Shown here: one piece after another, positions 12,004 through 21,892 of the stretch | How the letters are laid out: each line of letters begins with the position of its first letter | Position numbering within the stretch: position 1 is the first letter of the stretch | DNA from: Bacteroidota bacterium | GTDB lineage: Bacteria; Bacteroidota; Bacteroidia; AKYH767-A; OLB10 | Length of the DNA stretch: 64,000 nucleotides | Direction of reading: 5' to 3' | Assembly (NCBI GenBank): GCA_016721435.1 | Contig: JADKIC010000021.1 | Coordinates: 1-64,000, forward strand | Notes under the pieces: model-generated | What the model saw: the letters and a program-made list of their open reading frames with translations, nothing else | Databases searched by the model: none | What the model was told of the DNA's origin: nothing | Position numbers and translations under genes: made by a program

Positions 12004-12687
12004 CTATTGCCTCAACAATCTATATCCGGAACGCTGGCCTCCGTTGCCGGTTATTTCTATCATATAGAGCCCTACAGGTAACTGCTGTACGGGAAGTGCT
12101 ATACTGTACATGTTTTCGCCTTGTAAGGACCAAACTTCCTTGCCCATACTATTTAAAATTCTTACGCCCTCAAGCCCAATTTCAGGACTTGTAATTACGG
12201 CTTCATGATGGGCAGGGTTAGGGAATAATTTTAATCCGGGGATGGGTTTGGGATCATTAATTCCCTGGAACAAGCTCTGTATGAAATAGGTAGTCACAAG
12301 AAAGGTGTCCACCTGTATGGCCTGTGCACTATGTGGCCAAACCACCACGACATTGTTTCCGGGACGAAAAACCGTGCTGTCAAAAATATAACCGTTTGGC
12401 GGGGAGAAGACAATCGTATCACCCGGTAAGATTAAAACGGATGTACTTTGATTGAAATATAAATAGGAAAAAGTCCCGCTATCTGTCTGCAATACGATTT
12501 GTAACGGACCCTGATATGCCGCGCTGCCTACATTCTCCACGACGGCACTTACCGCCACATTTTGATTATTATATACTGTATCCGGCCAGTTGTTAAGTGC
12601 ACTCACCCTCAAATGAGGAAGCTGTGCCAGGACCTGCCCTGACAGGAGGAACAGCCCTAAGCAAATGAGATTCAGCAGACGTTTCAT
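12004..12687 (-). CDS. Secreted T9SS protein with CARDB-like domain
   Basis: Complete 227-residue protein. Signal peptide ends at about residue 22 (LFLLSGQVLAQ). Residues 23-140 look like one CARDB/Ig-type adhesion domain (VSAVVENVGSAAYQGPLQI). The last 75 residues are a T9SS type A sorting domain: GLKLFPNPAHHEAVI, ILNSMGKEVWSL, LPVGLYMIEI. This domain directs export through the outer membrane by the PorSS/T9SS machinery and is usually removed or attached to LPS. It is divergent from the helical-repeat gene starting at 12782 and is followed by its own terminator. No enzymatic motif is seen. Confidence 0.85.
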   Translation of the reverse strand: MKRLLNLICLGLFLLSGQVLAQLPHLRVSALNNWPDTVYNNQNVAVSAVVENVGSAAYQGPLQIVLQTDSGTFSYLYFNQSTSVLILPGDTIVFSPPNGYIFDSTVFRPGNNVVVVWPHSAQAIQVDTFLVTTYFIQSLFQGINDPKPIPGLKLFPNPAHHEAVITSPEIGLEGVRILNSMGKEVWSLQGENMYSIALPVQQLPVGLYMIEITGNGGQRSGYRLLRQ

Positions 12688-12781
12688 AATTGGTTTTGTA
12701 AAGTATAAATCAAAACTAAGGACAAGATATGGTATGAGAAAACAATTTTTTTTAATATCTTACGCGTCCAAAATACAGAAG

Positions 12782-14256
12782 ATGGATCATTTAGCGAAAT
12801 TGGTAAAATCGATGAACAAGGAAGAAGTTCGCTTTTACAAGCTGTTTGCTGCACGTACACAACAAGCTTTCGATCGAAAGGATGTTCGGTTCTTCGATTT
12901 TTTAAGGCTTCAGAAAGACCCGGAACAGGAGGAGATCTTTCTTCAAAAGCTCTATCCGGTGGAGTCTAAAAATGTCTGGTATCGGTTGCGCAACCGCTTG
13001 CTGTCCGATATAAACAAATCGCTTTCCGTACTGCATTATGAGGAAGATGATTTTATTCATGCCAGTCAAATGCTGGCCCTCTACAAGCATTTCTTCGGAC
13101 GGAATCTCCTCGAGGAATCGCGCTATTACCTACGCCGTGCTGAACGTAGTGCCGGAGCCATTGAAAATTATGAATTGCTGGATATTATTTATGGGGAGTA
13201 CATCCGTCTCTCGCATGAATCTTTACAAATTAACCCGGAAGTCTATATAGAGAAGCGGCAGGAAAACCGGCGACGACTGGAAGATCTTCGGGCGATCGAT
13301 GACCTGCTGGCAGTAGTAACCTTCCGTCTGAAAACCACACAGAATTTCTCACATGACACCAACCCGCTCCTGGATCTTCTGAAGCAATCCACCGATGATT
13401 TTATCAAGAACCGTGATCTTAAAAACAGTCCTTTACTCCGTTTTCGTATCTACCGAGCCGTTAGTCAGGTATTGCTGCAACGCCACGAGTATAAACCCCT
13501 CGAACAGTACCTGCTCAAAACCTTCAGGAATTTGAAAAAGATAAGTTGTTTAATCGTGGCAATCATGATACCAAGTTGCAGATGCTCACTTATATTGTGA
13601 ATTCGCTCTTTAAGACGGATAAGCTGCGACAAAGTCTGCAATGGGCAGAACGTCTGAAATCAGCCATGGATGAATTCAACCAGCTCTTGTTTGATAAGTA
13701 TTTCTTCTTTTATTACAATGCGCTCGTGATCAACTATTCCGTACTGGAGCCTGAAAAAGCGATCTCCATTCTCGAGGATCTGAAAGATCAGGCACGCATC
13801 AAGGCCAACGATTATTACCATTGGTTCGTGTACCTTAATCTCGCCGTCCTCCACTTCGATCAGCAACAGTATAAGGAGGCGATCCGGCATTTCGGGAAAT
13901 TAGCCTTGCTGGACGGATTTAGGAGCGCGGATCCTTCCCTTCGCTTAAAGATTTCCGTGGGAGAATTGCTCAACAGATATGAATTACAGCAAAGCGATGT
14001 GATAGAATATAAGATGACGCGTCTTAAAAAGGAATATAAAAATTTACTCCTGCAGGATAGCCATCGGGAAGAAAAGGAAATTCTGGACATCCTCCGTAAA
14101 ATGCTCAATACGGCAGATTATAAAAATGAACCCAAATTGCTCGAAAAGATGAAGTCATTTGTGGACTGGACACGTAATAATTCCCGTGAAGATGCCGTCA
14201 TCATCGATTACGGAAACTGGGTCAATTCCAAACTCCCCAAATCCATAAAAACCTAA
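12782..14256 (+). CDS. Helical-repeat (TPR-like) cytoplasmic protein, Bacteroidota-specific (one frameshift)
   Basis: The start is set at MDHLAKLVKSMNKEEVRFY; an in-frame upstream ATG adds 39 residues of poor quality that overlap the divergent gene. About 490 residues, almost wholly alpha-helical, rich in Arg, Leu and Tyr, with helix pairs resembling degenerate TPRs in the C-terminal half (WAERLKSAMDEFNQLLFDKY; HFDQQQYKEAIRHFGKLALL). The frame breaks near 13515 at an A run: KPLEQYLLK continues as LQEFEKDKLFNRGNHDT. There is no signal peptide, membrane segment or catalytic motif. I recall such proteins as uncharacterised and specific to this phylum. A scaffolding role is conceivable but not shown. 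Confidence 0.7.
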
Positions 14257-14336
14257 TTTTTTATCAAACTACTCTCTCTAAAATTAGATATATATAATTG
14301 ATTATATTATATTTAAACTAATTTATCTTATAATAT

Positions 14337-14376
14337 CTCCGTGAACCTCTGTGCCTCTGTATCTCCGTGGTAAAAT
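14337..14376. repeat. Short dispersed repeat of the CTCTGTGCCTCTGT family
   Basis: The word series CCGTGAACCTCTGTGCCTCTG then TATCTCCGTGG lies in the 247-base spacer before the PKD gene. It resembles the two related elements at 21592 and 21759 (TCTGCGGCTC/GAGACGCAGAG type). Such GCAGAG/CTCTGC short repeats occur dispersed in intergenic DNA of many bacteria. No coding potential. Confidence 0.45.
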
Positions 14377-14440
14377 CAAAAGTTTTTTATTGAAGTCGAT
14401 AATTTCTAAAATTGAACACGTAATATTTTATTAAAAAGCC

Positions 14441-14472
14441 TTTTACCGGTACGTAACAGAACGGTACTTTTG
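14441..14472 (+). promoter_or_regulatory. Predicted Bacteroidota housekeeping promoter for the PKD gene
   Basis: TACTTTTG at 14465-14472 is an exact match to the TAnnTTTG -7 box of the Bacteroidota primary sigma factor. A TTTT (-33-like, TTTG expected) lies 20 bases upstream at 14441-14444. The ATG follows 31 bases after the box. No Shine-Dalgarno sequence is evident, as is usual in this phylum. Confidence 0.6.
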
Positions 14473-14503
14473 TTTCGTTGACAATCCAAAACACGCATTT
14501 ATT

Positions 14504-17500
14504 ATGAAAACTAAAAATTTACTCCTGCTGATTGCCCTGATCGTCTCCGGCTTTTGGCAAAATGCTTCGGCACAATGCACTGCTTCCTTTACAATGACGC
14601 AGCAAACAGCAACAACAGTTGCATTCACCAATACCAGTACAGGAAACTTTGCAAATGTAAGCTGGTACTTTGGGGATGGCAGCACCTCCTCTGCTGCGAA
14701 TCCCACGCATACGTATGCACCCGGAATTTACGGTGTTTGTTTAACGATCTGGGATAGCTTGAACGGATGTCAGTCTTATATGTGTGATACACTGGTCATC
14801 GCCAACACCGGCGGTTGTCAGGCTTATTTTTCACCAAATAATTTAAGTAACAACATGATCTATTTCGATAATTTATCGGTAGGTGCGAATGCTACTTTCT
14901 TCTGGAATTTTGATGACGGGAATACATCTACTCTTGCAAATCCCATTCACACCTTTCAACAACCCGGCTCCTATACTGTTTGCTTAACAATTACAACAGG
15001 GAACGGATGTACTGATACGTATTGCGGAGGAATTTTTATACAGAATGGATCTCCTTGTGTAGCGGATTTTAACTTCACTGTACAATCAGGATCTACCGTA
15101 GCATTTACCAATTCAAGTAGCGGAAATTACGCGAATATGTTCTGGGATTTCGGAGATGGGACCTTTTCTTCGTCTTCAAATCCGACACATACATTTGGTC
15201 CGGGAATTTGGATGACCTGTTTAACAATTTCTGATAGTTTGAATGGTTGCCAGTCGACCTTTTGCGACTCCATAACCATTAACAGTTCGGGCAATTGTGT
15301 GGCCGGTTTCGTTCCCAATATTCAGGGAAATAATGTGCAATTTATCAATACTTCAACTGGTCTTACCCCACAAGTATTCTGGGACTTTGGCGATGGAACT
15401 ACCTCTACGCTTACCAGTCCATCACATCAGTTTTCACAACCCGGAATCTATACGGTTTGCTTAACAGTGAGTGATACTTCAGGTAACTGCAATGACACGT
15501 ATTGTACTCAAATTGTTATTCAGGGAACCGGCAATTGTAATGCAGGATTTACTGCTATTGATAGTTCAGGAATGACATGGTTCTTCCCGACTTCTTATAA
15601 TCCCAACTATTATTATTACTGGAATTTCGGTGATGGCAATTCTTCTACTCAGCCATATACTATTCATCAATATAATACGATTGGTACGTTCCTGGCATGC
15701 CTTACTGTAATTGATTCTGCGAATAATTGCTTCGATACGTATTGTGATTCGGTTTCAAATCTTCTGCCTGTAGGTTGTCAGGCCGGTTTTGGCATTCAGC
15801 AAGCGAACGGGACCGGGTACTTCAACGGATTCAATACAGGTACCGGAAGTGTCGCGTCATACTTCTGGGACTTTGGCGATGGCAATACCGGCACAGGGCA
15901 ATTTGCTTCAAATGCATATGCTACTCCCGGTACCTATACAGTGTGTCTGACAATTTTAACTTTTAACAATTGCATCGATACTGTTTGTAATGTCGTGACG
16001 ATTACCGGAAGCGGAAATTGTAATGCCAGCTTTACGTATCAATCATCTAATGGAACAGGCTCCTTCTTTGGGTCTGCTACAGGAGGAAATGTAAGTTCAT
16101 GGGCCTGGTATTTCAGTGATGGCACAACAGCTACAGGGCAAAATCCGGTTCATACATTTCCCAGCTCGGGTTATTGGACAGCCTGTCTCTTCATTACCAC
16201 CAGCAATGGATGTATGGACTCTACCTGTCAGCAGGTGTATATTGCAGGACCCATCAGTGCCTGTCAGCCTTACTTTACTTCTAATTTAGGAGCTAACAAT
16301 ACCGTTTATTTCACCGATCAGTCAGTAGGAAGTCCAACGAATTACTATTGGAATTTTGGTGATGGTTCGGCCAATTCAACGCAAATGAATCCGGTTCATC
16401 AATATGCACAGAACGGCACTTATTATGTCTGCCTCACCATCATTGACTCTGCTTTCGGATGCACGGCCACCTATTGCGACACAGTTATTATCGGAAATAT
16501 TATCGGAAACTGTAATGCGCAATTCCAGTATTTCGATAGTCTGAACACCTTCTATTTCTATTCGAACGGAAGTCCGAACTATAATTACTACTGGACCTTC
16601 GGAGATGGAATGATCAGTTATGCAGCCAATCCCACCCACGTATACAGCAACCCCGGTGGTTATTCAGTATGCTTGACGATCTATGATAGTTTGAATAACT
16701 GCTCTGATACCTGGTGTGATTCCATCTTTATCGGAGGTGGCGCAGGATGTCAGGCGTACTTCTCTTATGTTGTGGATACAACCACTTTTGCAACTGCTTT
16801 CACGAATCTTTCGCAGGGAAATTATACCAATGTTACGTGGTCATTCGGTGATGGAACTTCTTCCAACGCCTTTAATCCGAACCATACTTATACCTCTTCG
16901 GGCACATATATCGTATGTCTCACCATCTATAATACCAACGGATGTCAGTCATCGTATTGCGATTCCATCGTTATTGGCTCCGGGGTGAATTGCATTCCGC
17001 AATATTATGCAGTACCGGATTCTGTCTTTGGAAATGGAAACGTTACCTTCTATGTGTTTAATTCCTGCAGCGGATGGCAATATGTATGGGATTTTGGTGA
17101 CAGTACTAACGGCAGTGGCGTTGGGCCCTTTATCCACCAATACAATGCTACCGGCTGGTACTATGTATGTGTTACGGCCTTTGATAGTTTCGGAAATACC
17201 ATTACCTGGTGCGATAGTGTGTACGCCTTCCGTTTGGGTGGCACAACCGGATTGTCCGATCCCGGCAATGCGATTCCCACTACCATCTTCCCTAATCCTT
17301 CCAGCGGTCCGATCACCGTTCGCTTCAACTTACAAGCCGCCACAGCTCTTAACATTGACATTCTGAGTATACAGGGTCATTTGATCCACCACATAGAACA
17401 GGACTATCCCTCAGGCCTATCCGAAATACGCCTTGACCCGTCTATGTGGGATGCCGGAATGTATATACTCCGCCTACGAACTGCTGAACAACAAACCAAT

Positions 17501-17524
17501 TCTCGTTTTATCATTCAGCATTAA
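14504..17524 (+). CDS. Surface protein of 11 cysteine-bearing PKD repeats with T9SS sorting domain
   Basis: Complete 1,006-residue protein. Signal peptide is residues 1-23 (ends QNASAQ). It is followed by eleven PKD-type Ig repeats of about 80 residues. Each has the core WxFGDG or a close variant, then NPxHxY, then GxYxVCLTI. Nearly every repeat carries four cysteines: one at its N-terminal edge (CQAYF, CNAGF type), one in VCLT, one in NGC or NNC, one in TYCD. This suggests two disulphides per repeat. After about residue 915 comes a T9SS domain (GNAIPTTIFPNPSSGPITV ending SRFIIQH). No catalytic domain is present. It is probably a stiff adhesive or structural surface fibre. It has its own promoter and terminator, so it is monocistronic. 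It is one of the few long genes here with no frameshift. Confidence 0.9.
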   Translation: MKTKNLLLLIALIVSGFWQNASAQCTASFTMTQQTATTVAFTNTSTGNFANVSWYFGDGSTSSAANPTHTYAPGIYGVCLTIWDSLNGCQSYMCDTLVIANTGGCQAYFSPNNLSNNMIYFDNLSVGANATFFWNFDDGNTSTLANPIHTFQQPGSYTVCLTITTGNGCTDTYCGGIFIQNGSPCVADFNFTVQSGSTVAFTNSSSGNYANMFWDFGDGTFSSSSNPTHTFGPGIWMTCLTISDSLNGCQSTFCDSITINSSGNCVAGFVPNIQGNNVQFINTSTGLTPQVFWDFGDGTTSTLTSPSHQFSQPGIYTVCLTVSDTSGNCNDTYCTQIVIQGTGNCNAGFTAIDSSGMTWFFPTSYNPNYYYYWNFGDGNSSTQPYTIHQYNTIGTFLACLTVIDSANNCFDTYCDSVSNLLPVGCQAGFGIQQANGTGYFNGFNTGTGSVASYFWDFGDGNTGTGQFASNAYATPGTYTVCLTILTFNNCIDTVCNVVTITGSGNCNASFTYQSSNGTGSFFGSATGGNVSSWAWYFSDGTTATGQNPVHTFPSSGYWTACLFITTSNGCMDSTCQQVYIAGPISACQPYFTSNLGANNTVYFTDQSVGSPTNYYWNFGDGSANSTQMNPVHQYAQNGTYYVCLTIIDSAFGCTATYCDTVIIGNIIGNCNAQFQYFDSLNTFYFYSNGSPNYNYYWTFGDGMISYAANPTHVYSNPGGYSVCLTIYDSLNNCSDTWCDSIFIGGGAGCQAYFSYVVDTTTFATAFTNLSQGNYTNVTWSFGDGTSSNAFNPNHTYTSSGTYIVCLTIYNTNGCQSSYCDSIVIGSGVNCIPQYYAVPDSVFGNGNVTFYVFNSCSGWQYVWDFGDSTNGSGVGPFIHQYNATGWYYVCVTAFDSFGNTITWCDSVYAFRLGGTTGLSDPGNAIPTTIFPNPSSGPITVRFNLQAATALNIDILSIQGHLIHHIEQDYPSGLSEIRLDPSMWDAGMYILRLRTAEQQTNSRFIIQH

Positions 17525-17547
17525 AATCCACGTTGACCGGAAAGCGG

Positions 17548-17581
17548 ATGGCCGTCTCGATTATGGGGCGGCCATTTTTTT
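17548..17581 (+). terminator. Intrinsic terminator of the PKD gene
   Basis: Arms ATGGCCG (17548-17554) and CGGCCAT (17569-17575) are perfect inverted repeats followed by seven T, 24 bases after the stop codon. It cleanly separates the PKD gene from the glycosyltransferases downstream. Confidence 0.85.
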
Positions 17582-17661
17582 CATATAATAACCCGTAAAC
17601 TGCTGTTATTGTATACATTCGCCGTAGAAGCAGCAGATTAATTAAAATCCTTTTACTTTGC

Positions 17662-18431
17662 ATGACAATCACTTCCATGCTCTCCGTCATCATCATCACT
17701 TTTAATGAAGAACAAAACATTCGTCGCTGCATTCATAGCGCACAAGGTCTTGGTGATGAAATATTGGTAGTGGATTCCGGCTCTACGGATGGAACAGTTG
17801 CAATCGCAAAGGAGATGGGAGCCGTTGTTATTCATCAGGATTTTTTAGGATACATTGAACAGAAGAAATTCGCCACTGCCTCTGCAAAAATGATTGGATA
17901 CTTTGCCTCGATGCCGATGAAGCATTGAGTCCGGAGTTGAAAGACTCCCTCTCTGCGATTATCAACGATCCGAAAGCCAGGGGATATACCATGAATCGCC
18001 TCACCAATTACTGTGGCACATGGGTACGCTACGGTGGATGGTACCCCGATACCAAACTCCGTTTTTACCATAGAGGATATGGTACCTGGACGGGAGTAAA
18101 TCCGCACGACCGCTTTCTGTTAAACGACAAACTTTCTTCTATACATATCAACGGCGACATCCTGCATTATTCTTACAATAGCATTTCCGACCATTTGAAG
18201 CAGATCGATCGATTCAGCAGTATTGGTGCTACGGCCCTCTTTCAAAAAGGTCAACGTTCGGGCATCTTAAAAATGATTTATAAACCCATTGCCCGGTTTA
18301 TCCGCAACTATATTTTGCGCAGAGGGTTTCTGGATGGATTAACCGGATTTATTATCGGTGTCAACAGTGCCCATGCGGTTTTTCTGAAATATCTACGCCT
18401 TTATTATCTTCAAAAAGGGAAATCGATATGA
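17662..18431 (+). CDS. Glycosyltransferase family 2, WaaE/KdtX-like (one frameshift)
   Basis: The N-terminal GT-A fold is clear: MLSVIIITFNEEQNIRRCI, then ILVVDSGSTDGTVAIA. A frameshift at an A run near 17890 splits the gene. With one A added the text reads KNDWILCLDADEALSPEL, restoring the metal-binding DAD motif. The C-terminal part (WVRYGGWYPDTKLRFYHRG, HINGDILHYSY) matches the LPS-core beta-glycosyltransferase group that includes WaaE. Start may be the ATG at 17662 or the one at 17677. The stop overlaps the next gene's ATG in ATGA, so the two transferases are coupled. Probable role: transfer of a sugar from a nucleotide sugar to lipid A-core at the inner face of the inner membrane. Confidence 0.85.
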
Positions 18432-19523
18432 AAATTCTGCATGTGTCAACACCCATGACGTGGCGAGGTGGAGAACAGCAGGCAGCCTTTCTGATGATGG
18501 CATTGAAGTCCGCCGGAATTGAAGTTGCTGTAGTTTGCCCTGCCGGTTCTGTTTTATCAGTAAAGATGGAGGAGGCAGGTATTCCGGTATTTACCTATTC
18601 CACACGCGGCTTGCTGGATCTCTTTCTTGCAAAAAAAATAACATCTACCTGCATCGAAAACCATTTCGATTTAATACATACTCACGATTCCCATGCCCAT
18701 AGTGCAGCAGTTTTATCTGCAACCGTTTTCGGTAATGCCAAACCGATAGTTGTCAGCAGAAGGGTTGATTTTCCGGTTTCGAATCACCTGTTCTCCTCCT
18801 GGAAATACAATCATGCCTCGGTAAAAAAAATTATTTCTGTTTCAGAAATGATTCAAAAAATCACCGCACCTGCTATAAAAGATAAATCAAAACTTTGCGT
18901 GATCCATTCCGGCATAGCGGTAAACGCTTATGATTTTATTCCGGAAGAAAATTTTTTGCGGAAAGAACTTTCCTTAAAGCCGGAAGAAAAAATCATTGGC
19001 AATTTCAGTGCATTGGCCGATCATAAAGATTATCCTACTTTTCTGGAGGTAGCCCGGTTGCTCGTGGAAGCCGGTCATCCCTTTCATTTTGTAATTGCCG
19101 GAGATGGAGCCGAAGAACATAGGATAAAATCCTTTATCAGCAAGCATCAGTTGCAAAGTAAAATTCACCTGCTGGGTTTTAGAAAAGACATTCCGGCGCT
19201 GATGAAATCGCTTGATCTCTTCCTGATCACCTCACGAACAGAGGGCCTGGGAACCATTGTACTGGAAGCTTTTGCTTCCGGGGTGCCTGTAGTAGCAACT
19301 GCGGCCGGTGGAATTCCGGAACTGGTGGAAGATCAAAAAACCGGATTACTGGCGGGTATTGGTCATTTAGATGCACTGAAGAACGCTGTACTTCGTATTT
19401 TTGCAGATCCTGAACTGCGAAACACTCTGGTGAACAATGCCCGTCAAAAAGTGAATACTTTTTCATTTTCAGGCGACGGCAGAGAAAACACGAAAGGTGT
19501 ATGAAGAAGTATTGAGATCCTGA
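18428..19523 (+). CDS. Glycosyltransferase family 4 (GT-B), cell-envelope glycan
   Basis: GT-B protein of about 365 residues. The N-terminal acceptor domain begins MKILHVSTPMTWRGGEQQAA and has DLIHTHDSHAH. The C-terminal donor domain has IIGNFSALADHKDYPTFLEV, VIAGDGAEE, and the EX7E-type TEGLGTIVLEAFASGVPVVA and AAGGIPELV. A frameshift near 19470 alters the last residues: the real tail reads ATAEKTRKVYEEVLRS and stops at 19523 rather than 19504. Expected reaction: retaining transfer from a nucleotide sugar to a growing LPS or capsule chain on the cytoplasmic side. It follows the GT2 gene by an ATGA overlap and precedes uvrC by one base. Confidence 0.85.
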
Positions 19524-19524
19524 A

Positions 19525-21328
19525 GTGGCTATTACCAACGAAAATATCCGACATATCGTAGAGTCATTACCCGAAACACCGGGAGTGTATCAATTTTATA
19601 CGAATGAGATGTCTCTGCTCTACATTGGTAAGGCAAAAAATCTCAAGCGAAGGGTCAGCAGTTATTTTAATAAATCGCATGATAGTTCCCGCATCACGAT
19701 GATGGTGCGACAAATTGCCGATATCAAAACCATCCTCGTAGAAACAGAGTACGATGCTTTGCTGTTAGAGAATAATCTCATTAAAAAACATCAGCCTCGT
19801 TACAATGTCAGTTTAAAGGATGATAAAACGTATCCCTGGATTGTTATTAAGAAAGAAGATTTTCCACGTGTATTTTACTCCCGCAGGCATATCAAGGACG
19901 GCTCCACCTATTACGGTCCCTATGCATCGGTGTATGATTAACACCATGCTGGAACTGATTAACACCCTTTACAAGCTACGCACCTGCAACCTGGTGCTTT
20001 CTCCGGCCAATATTGCCAAAAAAAAATTCAGAGTCTGTCTTGAATTTCACGTCGGAAATTGCTTTGGGCCCTGTGAAGGATTGCAATCGAAAGCCGACTA
20101 TGATACGTCCATAGATGGCATTAAGGATATTCTCAAAGGAAACATCAATAACGTCATTCGGCATCTGGAAGATTTAATGAAGAAGCAGGCCGCCGCTTTT
20201 GAGTTTGAAGGGGCACAGATGAGCAAGGAAAAGATTGAAATTCTTGAGAAATATAAAGGAAGAAGTGTGATTGTACACCCTACCATCAACAATGTAGATG
20301 TCTTCTCGTATGTTGATGAACAAAACTCCGCCTTTGTCAATTACATGAAAGTGATGAGTGGTGCTGTGGTGCAGTCGTTTACGCTGGAGATGAAGAAGAA
20401 GCTGGAAGAAAGTCCGGCAGAATTGCTGAGTCTGGCGATTGCGGAACTACGTCAACGTTATCAAAGTGATGCCAAGGAAATCATTGCACCTTTTGAACTG
20501 GAGCAAGAAATTCCCGGTGTAGAAACTGTAGTGCCTAAAATTGGTGACAAGAAAAAACTACTGGAGTTATCAGAGAAGAATGTCCGCTACTTCATGAAAG
20601 ACAAACTTGAACAAGCAGACAAGCTCAATCCTGAACATCGCATCGACCGGCTCATGACGCAGATGCAAAAAGACCTTCGTTTACCGGTGAAGCCTCATCA
20701 TATTGAATGTTTTGATAATTCAAATTTTCAGGGTGATTATGCCGTCGCCGCCATGAGTGTTTTTAAAAATGGCCGACCATCCAAAAGTGATTACAGGCAT
20801 TTCGATATTAAAACTGTTACCGGACCGGATGATTTCGCCTCGATGGAAGAAGTGGTATTTCGCCGATACAAAAGGCTGTTGGAAGAAGAGAAACCCTTAC
20901 CACAGCTCATCGTTATTGATGGAGGGAAGGGACAATTGTCGGCGGCTTTAACGAGTTTGGAAAAGCTTGAATTAAGAGGTAAAATCAGCATCATCGGAAT
21001 AGCGAAGAAGCTGGAGGAAATATACTATCCCGGCGATCCCTTGCCATTATATCTGGATAAGAAAAGTGAGACATTAAAGATCATTCAGCAATTGCGGGAC
21101 GAGGTCCATCGGTTTGGGATCACGCATCACCGCAACAAACGCAGCAAGGGATTAATAAAAACAGAGCTCTCCGAAATCAAAGGCATTGGTGCTGCAACAG
21201 GTGAGACTTTACTCAAACATTTCCGCTCCGTAAAAAGAATCCGTGAAGCCAAGCTGGACGAACTCACCGCAATTATTGGAACGGCGAAAGGGAAGGTGGT
21301 ATATGACTACTTCGCTAAAGCTACGTAG
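19525..21328 (+). CDS. uvrC: Excinuclease ABC subunit C, UvrC (one frameshift)
   Basis: Nucleotide-excision-repair endonuclease that makes the dual incision with UvrAB. GTG start, giving MAITNENIRHIVESLPETPG. The GIY-YIG domain shows GVYQFYTNEMSLLYIGKAKN. The frame breaks at 19935, where GTGTATGATTAAC should read GTGTATATGATTAAC (SVYMINTM), a two-base loss. Then come the Cys-containing linker (FHVGNCFGPCEG), a UVR motif (AAAFEFEGAQMSKEKIEIL), the RNase H-like endonuclease (ECFDNSNFQGDYAV, DDFASMEEVVFRRYKRLL, VIDGGKGQLSAAL) and a C-terminal HhH pair. The last codons (DYFAKAT and stop) lie inside a dispersed repeat that continues downstream, so the natural C-terminus may have been remodelled. 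Confidence 0.95.
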
Positions 21329-21475
21329 CCCGAAGGACTACTTCGCTAACTGTGTGCGCCAAAGCTTAAGCGGCGGCAGCCCGAAGGACTACTTCCTACT
21401 GTGTGCGCCAAAAGGGGGCGGGGCTACGTAGCCCGAAGGACTACTTCGCTAACTGTGTGCGCCAAAGCTTAAGCG
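21305..21475. repeat. 53-bp perfect direct repeat plus degenerate copy overlapping the end of uvrC
   Basis: Bases 21320-21372 and 21423-21475 are identical over 53 bp (GCTACGTAGCCCGAAGGACT at the start, AAAGCTTAAGCG at the end). A shortened copy lies between them at 21378-21412. The related word GACTACTTCGCTAAAGCT begins at 21305 inside uvrC, and the uvrC stop TAG is the TAG of GCTACGTAG. Another relative is at 21803-21850. It is dispersed-repeat material with no gene. Confidence 0.8.
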
Positions 21476-21591
21476 AAGGCGTAAGCTATGAATCCTTAAG
21501 AACCACTTCGGTAAAGGTTCATTAATGCATATGATCGATTATAATTTTTCGATCGAAATTCATTAAGAATGAATAGCCTAAATAAAACATA

Positions 21592-21850
21592 CTGCGTCTC
21601 TCATTTTCTCTGCGGCTCCGCGGCTCTGCGAGACACCCTTGAAATTTAGCATTATAATATAGTCGTTACGTTGTAAATAGAGCAAGGTCGTTAGAAATTA
21701 CTTTGAGATAGTAAGTACCTTCCATTAAATAAAATTTGGTATTGATAATTCAGACCCACAAGGTTTCACGCAGAGCCGCTGAGACGCAGAGGGAGGCGCA
21801 AAGACTCCTTCGCTAAAGCTTCGGAGTCCGAAGGACTACTTCACTAGCTC
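21592..21850. repeat. Inverted GCAGAG-type repeats and CCGAAGGACTACTTC element in the uvrC/DUF4907 spacer
   Basis: CTGCGTCTC then CTCTGCGGCTCCGCGG (21592-21640) and TTTCACGCAGAGCCGC then GAGACGCAGAG (21764-21790) are approximate inverted copies of one repeat, enclosing about 120 bp of AT-rich DNA. They are followed at 21803-21850 by CTTCGCTAAAGCTTCGGAGT and CCGAAGGACTACTTC. The 565-base gap between uvrC and the DUF4907 gene is almost wholly made of these repeats and has no gene. Confidence 0.6.
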
Positions 21851-21892
21851 AAAAAAATTAATATAAAGCACATCAATGTATCTCAACGTACA

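Noticed and set aside
19925..19945. Programmed frameshift in uvrC
   Set aside because: The site lacks a slippery heptamer and is best explained by loss of AT from TATATG; similar shifts occur in unrelated genes across the window.
17662..21328. Polysaccharide biosynthesis locus
   Set aside because: Only two glycosyltransferases precede uvrC; no flippase, polymerase or nucleotide-sugar genes adjoin, and the O-antigen ligase is 13 kb away.
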